Origin: Nitriliruptoraceae bacterium
GTDB lineage: Bacteria; Actinomycetota; Nitriliruptoria; Nitriliruptorales; Nitriliruptoraceae
Length of the DNA stretch: 5,100 nucleotides
NCBI GenBank assembly: GCA_007120565.1
Contig: SKNK01000287.1
Span: 1 to 5,100 of the forward strand
Direction of reading: 5' to 3'
Under the pieces are notes generated by a model, which saw only the letters and a list, made by a program, of their open reading frames with translations, did not search any database and was not told where the DNA came from. Below are positions 1-5,100 of this stretch, in pieces (positions within the stretch are counted from its first letter, which is position 1; each line of letters begins with the position of its first letter). A program made the translations under genes and the position numbers.

Positions 1-1211
1 ACCGCGGGGTTCACCTGCGTCGTCGTGCAGTTGGTCTCGTCCTGCTCGCACGGGCCGAACTCCTTCGGGCCGACGGCCATCGCGCGGATGGCACCGGTGT
101 CGGGCTCGACGGTCATAACCGTGGCGAGCGGGTCGCCCTCCGGGTCGGTGAGGACCTCCGCGATGGCGTCCTCGGCAGCGGCCTGCAGGTCCGGATCCAG
201 GGTCGTGTGAACCGTGAGACCACCGGTGAACACCGCCTGCTGACGTTCATCACGGCTATCTCCGAGCGCCTCATCCTCGAAGAGCAGACGCTTGATGTAC
301 TCGACGAAGAAGGGGTTGTCCGGTGGTGGAAGCGGCGTGAGCTCCAGTTCGACACCGGCTTGCTGCGCGGTGCTCAGCTCCTCAGCGGTGATCAACTCCT
401 CGTCGGCCATGCGGTGCAGCACCACGTCCCGCCGGGCGATCGCCGCCTCCTCGTTCTCCGCAGGGTTGGTGCGCTCCGGCTGGCTGATCAGCCCGGCGAG
501 GAGCGCTGCCTCATCCACGGTCAACTCATCGAGCGACTTCGAGTAGTAGTACTCGGCAGCGGTCGCGATCCCGTAGACGCCCTCGCCGAAGTAGGCGACG
601 TTGAGGTAGCCCTCGAGGATCTCATCCTTGTCCATGCGCCCTTCGAGCTCGATCGCGTACCGCATCTCCGTGGTCTTGCGGTCGAGGGTTCGGTCGGCGG
701 TCAGCACCGTGTTCTTGATGTACTGCTGGGTGATGGTCGAGCCGCCCTGCACGATCCCTCCGGCACGCAGGTTCGCGAAGGTGGCCCGCACGAGCGCACG
801 GTGGTCGATCCCGGCGTGGTCGTAGAAGTCGACATCCTCGATCGCCAGCACGGCGTCGATCACGTGGTCCGGCACCTCGTCGAGGCTGACCGTGACGCGG
901 TTCTCCTCTCCGCTCAGCGTCGCGAGCTCCGTCCCATCCTCGGCCAGCACGACGGACCGCTCGGCTGGACCGTCGAGGTCGTCGGGCAGGGCGGGACCGT
1001 CACCAACGACGTTCAGGACCGGCTTGAGCACCGAGGCGGCAGCACCGTGAGGTAGCGCGAGGAAGAGGACGAAGAGCAGTCCCAGCCCCGCGAGCACCGC
1101 ACCCGCCCACAGGCCGATGCGGATGAGTCGCTGCCTACGGGTGCGGGCGGCAGGCTGGCCGCGACCTTCGGCGGCGGTCTTGGCGCCGTCAGGGGCCTCC
1201 TCAGCGGTCAC
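1..1211 (-). CDS. Class A penicillin-binding protein (GT51 glycosyltransferase plus transpeptidase), C-terminus cut off by window edge
   Basis: Bifunctional peptidoglycan synthase: the GT51 domain polymerises lipid II into glycan strands and the penicillin-binding domain cross-links the stem peptides outside the membrane. I see 403 codons from a GTG at 1211-1209. A basic cytoplasmic tail (RTRRQR, residues 23-28) precedes one membrane segment at about 32-53. GT51 motifs follow: AIEDVDFYDHAGID (123-136, catalytic Glu125), GGSTITQQYIKN (156-167), RKTTEMRYAIELE (178-190, second catalytic Glu182) and GYLNVAYFGEGVYGI (201-215). The transpeptidase domain begins near GGLTVHTTLDPDLQ (330-343) and VEPDTGAIRAM (368-378). 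The SxxK, SxN and KTG motifs would lie beyond base 1, so their integrity cannot be judged. The start is well defined: an in-frame TGA sits at 1247-1245, no ATG/GTG/TTG lies between it and 1211, and a GGGAGGG box precedes it. It resembles actinobacterial PonA/PBP1-type proteins, but I cannot assign the paralogue. It diverges from the amylopullulanase gene. Confidence 0.95.
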   Translation of the reverse strand, partial: MTAEEAPDGAKTAAEGRGQPAARTRRQRLIRIGLWAGAVLAGLGLLFVLFLALPHGAAASVLKPVLNVVGDGPALPDDLDGPAERSVVLAEDGTELATLSGEENRVTVSLDEVPDHVIDAVLAIEDVDFYDHAGIDHRALVRATFANLRAGGIVQGGSTITQQYIKNTVLTADRTLDRKTTEMRYAIELEGRMDKDEILEGYLNVAYFGEGVYGIATAAEYYYSKSLDELTVDEAALLAGLISQPERTNPAENEEAAIARRDVVLHRMADEELITAEELSTAQQAGVELELTPLPPPDNPFFVEYIKRLLFEDEALGDSRDERQQAVFTGGLTVHTTLDPDLQAAAEDAIAEVLTDPEGDPLATVMTVEPDTGAIRAMAVGPKEFGPCEQDETNCTTTQVNPA

Positions 1212-1214
1212 GGA

Positions 1215-1221
1215 CCCTCCC
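1215..1221 (-). promoter_or_regulatory. Ribosome binding site of the penicillin-binding protein gene
   Basis: On the minus strand GGGAGGG (1221-1215) ends 3 nt before the GTG start at 1211. Its GGAG core (1220-1217) is 5 nt away. It supports the GTG as the true start, since no other usual start codon lies between it and the upstream in-frame stop. Confidence 0.6.
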
Positions 1222-1282
1222 GGCGGGACGTGGATCAGACCTCGTCACGGTACGGATGACGGGTCGCGCACACGGGCGCCTA

Positions 1283-1302
1283 CCCCGGTCGGCCGTCCGG
1301 GG
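1283..1302. repeat. 20-bp near-perfect palindrome in the divergent intergenic region
   Basis: The half-sites CCCCGGTCGG (1283-1292) and CCGTCCGGGG (1293-1302) pair in 9 of 10 positions; the only mismatch is T1289 opposite T1296. It lies 71 bp upstream of the penicillin-binding protein start and about 180 bp upstream of the amylopullulanase start. No T-tract follows on either strand and no gene ends here, so a terminator is unlikely. A dimeric regulator's operator is possible, as is chance in GC-rich DNA. Confidence 0.45.
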
Positions 1303-1356
1303 GTGGGGATCGAGACAGATGCGGGTCGCGGTCTGTGCCGCGGGCAGGTCGGCCGT
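1287..1356 (+). repeat. 10-bp direct repeat GGTCGGCCGT, two copies 60 bp apart
   Basis: GGTCGGCCGT occurs at 1287-1296 and again at 1347-1356. Each copy contains the palindrome CGGCCG. The first copy forms the core of the 20-bp near-palindrome, while the second lacks the flanking GC arms. It could be a paired regulator site, but the sequence is simple and GC-rich, so coincidence is a real possibility. Confidence 0.3.
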
Positions 1357-1357
1357 T

Positions 1358-1386
1358 GGACGCGCGGCGAAGACGCCACAGCGTCC
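1358..1386. repeat. Nested inverted repeats GGACGC / GACGC / GCGTCC
   Basis: GACGC (1372-1376) and GCGTC (1381-1385) form a 5-bp stem with a CACA loop. GGACGC (1358-1363) can alternatively pair with GCGTCC (1381-1386) across 17 nt. The two structures are mutually exclusive. There is no T-run and no evidence that this stretch is transcribed, so any function is speculative. Confidence 0.25.
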
Positions 1387-1397
1387 TCTGCCCGCAC

Positions 1398-1436
1398 GTT
1401 GCAACAAATTGCGGAAAGTTTCCTAGACATTGCAAG
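1398..1436 (+). promoter_or_regulatory. Probable promoter/operator region of the amylopullulanase gene, with phased TTGC repeats
   Basis: This is the most AT-rich patch of the intergenic region. TTGC occurs on the plus strand at 1399-1402, 1409-1412 and 1430-1433, that is at steps of 10 and 21 bp, or about one and two helical turns. The patch also contains the perfect palindrome GTTGCAAC (1398-1405), the inverted pair GCAA-caaa-TTGC (1401-1412) and GGAAA-g-TTTCC (1413-1423). A weak sigma-70-like reading is TTGCAA (1399-1404) as -35 and TAGACA (1424-1429) as -10, with a long 19-bp spacer and roughly 47 nt of leader. In actinobacteria, amylase genes are commonly controlled by LacI-family maltodextrin-responsive repressors (MalR/AmlR/Reg1 type). 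That this patch is such an operator is inference. Confidence 0.45.
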
Positions 1437-1470
1437 TCCTCCCAGCTAGACCTCCGGAAGACCCCCCGGC

Positions 1471-1476
1471 AAGGAG
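1471..1476 (+). promoter_or_regulatory. Ribosome binding site of the amylopullulanase gene
   Basis: AAGGAG lies 6 nt upstream of the GTG at 1483, a near-ideal Shine-Dalgarno placement. The reading frame has a TAG stop at 1447-1449 and no other start codon between it and 1483, so this site fixes the GTG as the start. Confidence 0.85.
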
Positions 1477-1482
1477 ATCCTC

Positions 1483-1557
1483 GTGGACCGCCGTGTGTTG
1501 GCCAGCCTGCTCGCTGGCGTGCTGGTGCTCAGCGTGCTGCCCCTCGCAGCCGTCGCG
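1483..1557 (+). other. Signal peptide of the amylopullulanase
   Basis: The first 25 residues are a short charged start (DRR, residues 2-4), a hydrophobic core (LASLLAGVLVLSVLPLA) and an AVA-Q cleavage site after Ala25. A disordered Asp/Pro/Thr-rich spacer to about residue 42 precedes the catalytic domain. The Arg-Arg pair followed by Val-Leu weakly resembles a twin-arginine motif, but the n-region is very short, so Sec export is more likely. Confidence 0.85.
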
Positions 1558-4500
1558 CAGCCCGACGATCCCGGCACGTCGACCAACGACCCGGCCGGCG
1601 CCCCTGAGTGGGCCCGTGAAGCCTCCATCTACCACGTCTTCGTCGACCGCTTCGCTGACGGCGACCCCGACAACAACGTCGATGTCGACACCGACCTGAG
1701 CTTCAGCGAGGCCCTGCGCGACTGGATGGGTGGCGACCTGGCCGGGGTCCACCAGCGACTCGATCACATCGAGGACCTGGGTTTCGACACGATCTGGCTC
1801 GGCCCCGTCTACGACAACAAGTACTCCCACGGGTACCACCCGAAGGACTTCCTCGACGTCGACGAGAACTTCGGCGACCTCGCCGAACTGCAGGCGCTGA
1901 TCGACGCGGTGCATGCCCGCGACATGCGGATCGTCTACGACTTCGTCCCGAACCACACCAGCGATGAGCACCCGTGGTTCCAGGAGGCCCTCGAGGACTG
2001 CCAGAACAGCGATTACTACGACTACTACCGCTTCAACGAGGACTGCACCGAGTACGTGTCGTTCTTCGGTATCGACGAGCTGCCCGAGCTCGACCTGCTC
2101 TCCGCCGACACTCCGGCGGCGCAGTACCTGCTGGACGAGGTGGTGCCGTTCTACCTCGACGACCTGGGCTTCGACGGCTTCCGCATCGACCACGCAAAGG
2201 GCCCCGGTGCCGAACAGATCGACGGGTCGGACAACCAGGAGTTCCTGGCCGCGTTGCGCGACACCGTCGCCGAGATGGACGGGGACAAGTACCTGTTCGG
2301 TGAGGTGTGGTCGCCGCGGGACGAGATCGCTGGCTACCAGGACGTGCTCGACGGCGCGCTGAACTTCCCCCTCCACGACGCGCTCACCACCTCGCTTGCC
2401 GGCAACGCGTCGCTGGCCGGGCTCGACAGCGCGGTGCGTGCCGACCTGGAGGCCTACGACGACGGCTTCGTCGCTACGAGCTTCCTCGACAACCACGACG
2501 TGCAGCGGTTCGTGTTCCGCGCCGGCAACGACGACCAGGCTCGCCAGCGGCTCCAGCTGGCCTTCACCGCCCAGTTCGCGCTGCCCGGCTCCCCGGTGGT
2601 CTACAACGGCACCGACGTCGGGATGGGCCAGACCGCCAACACCGAGATCGACGGCGGTTGGGTCGACCGCTGGTACCGCGAACCGATGCCGTTGCCCGAG
2701 GCCCAGTGGGCACACCAGGACAGCGACGGGTTCGTCCTCCAGGAGTTCCACCAGGACGTCGCCGACACGGTCGCCGCACTCAACGCCCTGCGCAGCGACC
2801 AGCCGGCGCTGATCCACGGCGACTACCAGACCGTCCACGCCTCAGGGGATCTGCTGCTGTTCGAGCGGCTCCACGGTGACGACCGACTCCTGACCGTCAT
2901 CAACCGGGGCGGCGACCGGAGCCTCGCGCTCGACGAGCTGTACGGCGCGGCGATCCCCGACGGGGTCACCCTGACCGCCCTGCTGGGCGACGGGACCGCT
3001 ACGGGTTCTGACGGCTACCTCGACGTCGAGGTAGCCGGGCTCACCGGCGAGGTGTTCACCGTCGAGGGTGACCTGCCGCCCGCGCCCGGTCCCGACGACG
3101 GGCCGCCGGCAGACGTTCCCGACATGGTCGTGCTCCCGGGCGACTTCCAGTCCGAACTCGGTTGCACCGGCGACTGGCAGCCCGACTGCGAACACACCGC
3201 GCTGGAGTACGACGAGGTCAGCGACGTGTGGCGTGGCACGTTCACGATCCCCGCGGGCGAGTGGCTGTACAAGGTCGCGCTGAACGGCTCGTGGGAGGTC
3301 AACTACGGGCAGAACGCCGTGCTCGACGGCGCCAACATCCCGCTGGATCTGGACGACGACACGGAGATCGACTTCCTGTTCAGCCACCGGACGGGGTGGG
3401 TGGCCAACTCCCACGAGCACGTGTTCGCGAACGTCCCGGGCAGCTTCCAGTCCCAGGTCGGGTGCCCGGACGACTGGCAGCCCGAGTGCTTCCGCACGTG
3501 GCTGCAGGACCTCGACGGTAACGGGACCTACACCTACACCTCGCCGGGGCTCGCCGCTGGGGACTACGAGTTCAAGGTCGCGCTCGACGGCAGCTGGGAC
3601 GTCAACTACGGCGTCGACGGCGAGTTCAACGGCCCCAACCTGGAGGTGAGCCTCGACGAGGGCGAACGGATCCGGGTGCACTTCACCCCGCCGGTGGACG
3701 ACCAATCAGCGGGGATCGGCGTCGAGGTACTCGAGCCCGAGGACGGCACGCCACCCCCGCCGCCAGCCGCTGACCGGGACTACGCGGTCGTGCACTACCA
3801 GCGTGATGCCAGCGACGAGGACGAGTGGGGTCTGCACCTGTGGGGTGACCTCGACCAGACCGAAGGCACCGAGTGGGGAACGCCGCTGCCGTTCCGTGGC
3901 GAGACCGACTTCGGCCGCTTCGCCTGGATCAAGCTCGACCCCGGAGCCTCGGACGTCGGGTTCATCGTCTACGACGGCGAACACACCGACGTCGATGGCG
4001 ACCGGTCCTTCAACCCGAACTCCACCCCGGAGATCTGGCTCAACGAGGGCGACGAGACCGTCTACACCTCCCGTGCCGCCGCCCAGGGCTACGTCGAGAT
4101 CCGCTACCACCGCGACGACGGCGACTACGGCTCATGGGACGACGAGGATGCGTCCTTCACCGAGTTCTGGGGGCTGCACCTGTGGGGCGACGGCCTCGCC
4201 GAGGATGTGGCGACCGACTGGGACGACCCTCGCCGTCCTGACGAGTTGGATGACTTCGGTGCCGTCTGGCGCGTGTCCATCGATGACGTCGACGAGGAGG
4301 TCGGGTTCATCGTCCACCGAGGAGACGACAAGCACGTCGAGGACGATCAGTACCTGGCCCCCACCGAGGTACCTGCCGCCTGGCTCAACGACGGCGACCC
4401 GACGATCCACCCGACCCGGGCCGCAGCGGACAACCTCGCCGTCCTGCACTACCACCGCCCTGACGGCGACTACGGCGCATGGGACGATGAGGACGCGTCC

Positions 4501-5100
4501 TTCACCGAGTTCTGGGGACTGCACACCTGGGGTGGGGCGGAGGACCCGGGCTGGACGACACCCCGACGCCCGGAGCGTGAGGACGGCTTCGGGCTGGTGT
4601 TCGAGGTGCCCCTCGTCGAGGATGCGACCGAACTCGACTACATCCTGCATCGTGGCGACGAGAAGGACCTGCCAGACGACCAAACGCTCGACCTGGTGAA
4701 CGTCGGCCACGAGGTCTGGATCCTGTCGGGCGTCGAGGAGTACCTGCTGCCGATCCTGCCGTTCGACACCGCGGCGGACGCCGACCTCGGCCGTCACCGC
4801 GCCCACTTCGTGTCCAGCGACCACATCGCCTGGCCCTTCGACACGCCTGCCGACGCGACCTACGAGCTGCACCATGCCGCCGAGGGCGGGCTGGAGGTGG
4901 CCGACGGGCAGATCGTCGGAGGCGAGTCGATCGAGCTCGGCTACGAGCCGGACGGGTTGCCGTCGTCGATCGCCAGCACGGACGGCTTCTTCCACCTCGC
5001 GGACCGTGACGCGCTGACCGTCCCGACCGATCAGATCGACCTGGAGGGGTGGTTGACCGGGCAGCTGGCCGTGTCCGCGAACAGCGCCGATGGCCAGCTG
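1483..5100 (+). CDS. pulA: Secreted bifunctional alpha-amylase/pullulanase (amylopullulanase), C-terminus cut off by window edge
   Basis: Predicted extracellular enzyme attacking starch-type glucans: alpha-1,4 bonds by the visible GH13 domain and alpha-1,6 bonds by a pullulanase domain expected past base 5100. I see 1206 codons and no stop. Residues 1-25 are a signal peptide. The GH13 barrel (about 46-395) has GGDLAGV (83-89), DFVPNH (153-158), GFDGFRIDH (229-237, nucleophile Asp236), GEVW (273-276, acid/base Glu274) and LDNHD (335-339, stabiliser Asp339), so it looks active. A beta domain C runs to about 527. After a Pro-rich linker come two X25-like modules (about 549-640 and 649-742), a PPPPP linker (757-761), and three CBM41/PUD modules (about 766-863, 870-980, 985-1085). 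Residues 1100-1206 resemble the pullulanase N2 domain (RAHFVSSDHIAWP, YELHHAAEGGL, GQLAVSAN). Full-length actinobacterial homologues are roughly 1800-2000 residues. The symbol follows the pullulanase-type family; the GH13 subfamily of the first domain is not resolved. Confidence 0.93.
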   Translation, partial: MDRRVLASLLAGVLVLSVLPLAAVAQPDDPGTSTNDPAGAPEWAREASIYHVFVDRFADGDPDNNVDVDTDLSFSEALRDWMGGDLAGVHQRLDHIEDLGFDTIWLGPVYDNKYSHGYHPKDFLDVDENFGDLAELQALIDAVHARDMRIVYDFVPNHTSDEHPWFQEALEDCQNSDYYDYYRFNEDCTEYVSFFGIDELPELDLLSADTPAAQYLLDEVVPFYLDDLGFDGFRIDHAKGPGAEQIDGSDNQEFLAALRDTVAEMDGDKYLFGEVWSPRDEIAGYQDVLDGALNFPLHDALTTSLAGNASLAGLDSAVRADLEAYDDGFVATSFLDNHDVQRFVFRAGNDDQARQRLQLAFTAQFALPGSPVVYNGTDVGMGQTANTEIDGGWVDRWYREPMPLPEAQWAHQDSDGFVLQEFHQDVADTVAALNALRSDQPALIHGDYQTVHASGDLLLFERLHGDDRLLTVINRGGDRSLALDELYGAAIPDGVTLTALLGDGTATGSDGYLDVEVAGLTGEVFTVEGDLPPAPGPDDGPPADVPDMVVLPGDFQSELGCTGDWQPDCEHTALEYDEVSDVWRGTFTIPAGEWLYKVALNGSWEVNYGQNAVLDGANIPLDLDDDTEIDFLFSHRTGWVANSHEHVFANVPGSFQSQVGCPDDWQPECFRTWLQDLDGNGTYTYTSPGLAAGDYEFKVALDGSWDVNYGVDGEFNGPNLEVSLDEGERIRVHFTPPVDDQSAGIGVEVLEPEDGTPPPPPAADRDYAVVHYQRDASDEDEWGLHLWGDLDQTEGTEWGTPLPFRGETDFGRFAWIKLDPGASDVGFIVYDGEHTDVDGDRSFNPNSTPEIWLNEGDETVYTSRAAAQGYVEIRYHRDDGDYGSWDDEDASFTEFWGLHLWGDGLAEDVATDWDDPRRPDELDDFGAVWRVSIDDVDEEVGFIVHRGDDKHVEDDQYLAPTEVPAAWLNDGDPTIHPTRAAADNLAVLHYHRPDGDYGAWDDEDASFTEFWGLHTWGGAEDPGWTTPRRPEREDGFGLVFEVPLVEDATELDYILHRGDEKDLPDDQTLDLVNVGHEVWILSGVEEYLLPILPFDTAADADLGRHRAHFVSSDHIAWPFDTPADATYELHHAAEGGLEVADGQIVGGESIELGYEPDGLPSSIASTDGFFHLADRDALTVPTDQIDLEGWLTGQLAVSANSADGQL
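3121..3708 (+). repeat. Tandem pair of X25-like modules within the amylopullulanase, 100-residue period
   Basis: Two copies align at exactly 100 residues (300 bp) apart: PGDFQSELGC-TGDWQPDC (552-569) with PGSFQSQVGC-PDDWQPEC (652-669), and KVALNGSWEVNYG (597-609) with KVALDGSWDVNYG (697-709). Each has a Cys pair seven residues apart (561/569 and 661/669), plausible disulfides in a secreted protein. Modules of this type recur in pullulanases between catalytic and starch-binding parts; glucan binding is possible but not shown here. Confidence 0.75.
4117..4188 (+). repeat. 72-bp direct repeat, copy 1 (second CBM41 module)
   Basis: This segment encodes residues 879-902, DGDYGSWDDEDA followed by SFTEFWGLHLWG. 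It matches the copy at 4462-4533 at 64 of 72 positions by my codon-by-codon alignment. The spacing is 345 bp (115 codons), in frame. Confidence 0.9.
4462..4533 (+). repeat. 72-bp direct repeat, copy 2 (third CBM41 module)
   Basis: Second copy of the repeat, encoding DGDYGAWDDEDA followed by SFTEFWGLHTWG. Of the eight differences from copy 1, four are silent third-position changes; the others change one Ser to Ala and one Leu to Thr. Confidence 0.9.

Larger units (their letters stand above)
3775..4740 (+). repeat. Three tandem CBM41/PUD starch-binding modules within the amylopullulanase
   Basis: Each module starts with a [VI]xYxR-type strand (VVHYQR 769, EIRYHR 872, VLHYHR 987) and contains WGLH[LT]WG, a GFIV[YH] or DYILH strand, and a closing [IV]W(L/I) strand before a Gly-Asp turn. 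These are the hallmarks of the pullulanase-associated domain (CBM41), whose conserved Trp residues bind alpha-glucan. The second and third modules are much closer to each other than to the first, which lacks the DYGxWDDEDASFTEF insert before WGLH. Confidence 0.85.

Noticed and set aside
838..853. 16-bp exact match between 838-853 and 4966-4981 (TCGATCGCCAGCACGG)
   Set aside because: The copies lie inside unrelated genes, in coding contexts of opposite strand, and there is no flanking similarity; it is likely chance in GC-rich coding DNA.
207..1055. 282-codon plus-strand open frame
   Set aside because: It is the complement of the penicillin-binding protein gene. The minus-strand product shows complete GT51 motifs, whereas this frame gives an Arg/Val/Leu/Gly-rich product without recognisable domains.
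1212..1280. Promoter for the penicillin-binding protein gene, for example TACCGT (1252-1247) as a -10 box
   Set aside because: No acceptable -35 element lies at 16-19 bp upstream, and TANNNT-like hexamers are too common to call.
1117..1449. Possible small gene (110 codons) spanning the intergenic region
   Set aside because: About 95 bp overlap the start of the penicillin-binding protein gene on the opposite strand, I noticed no clear ribosome binding site, and the product is Arg/Gly/Pro-rich as expected of noncoding GC-rich DNA.
1974..2879. Plus-strand open frames in the other two phases (109, 190 and 138 codons)
   Set aside because: They overlap the GH13 catalytic domain in the wrong frame and encode Arg/Pro-rich low-complexity products.
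1423..4995. Chain of long minus-strand open frames (471, 287, 134 and 287 codons) opposite the amylopullulanase, all in one antisense frame
   Set aside because: In GC-rich genes with G/C at third positions the antisense frame rarely has stops. The products are Val/Leu/Asp/Arg-biased, show no domain, and are explained entirely by the plus-strand gene.

Overview
The window is high-GC DNA with strong third-position G/C bias and GTG start codons, which fits an actinobacterium. The large protein is very acidic: 30 Asp/Glu against 7 Lys/Arg in one 100-residue stretch. A salt-adapted or alkali-adapted lineage, such as the Nitriliruptoria, is therefore plausible, but this is inference and no taxonomic marker gene is present.

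Layout: two divergently oriented genes leave both ends of the window incomplete. On the minus strand (1-1211) is the N-terminal 403 codons of a class A penicillin-binding protein. It has a membrane anchor, a complete GT51 peptidoglycan glycosyltransferase domain and the beginning of the transpeptidase domain; the catalytic serine lies beyond base 1. On the plus strand (1483-5100) are the first 1206 codons of a very large secreted starch-degrading enzyme. Its order is signal peptide, catalytically complete GH13 alpha-amylase-type domain, two X25-like modules, three CBM41/PUD starch-binding modules, and the start of a pullulanase N-terminal (N2) domain. The protein runs off the right edge, where a GH13 pullulanase (alpha-1,6-debranching) domain is expected. 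This matches the actinobacterial bifunctional alpha-amylase/pullulanase fusion type.

The 271-bp divergent intergenic region (1212-1482) holds the ribosome binding sites of both genes, an AT-richer patch at 1398-1436 that probably contains the amylopullulanase promoter and operator, and a 20-bp near-palindrome at 1283-1302.

The two genes have no evident functional link: one builds cell wall, the other digests extracellular alpha-glucans such as starch, glycogen or pullulan. I see no mobile element, RNA gene, CRISPR array, terminator or defence system. The most notable points are the modular fusion, a recent-looking internal duplication of CBM41 sequence, the helically phased TTGC repeats upstream of the enzyme, and its strong acidity. 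I found no convincing undescribed system.
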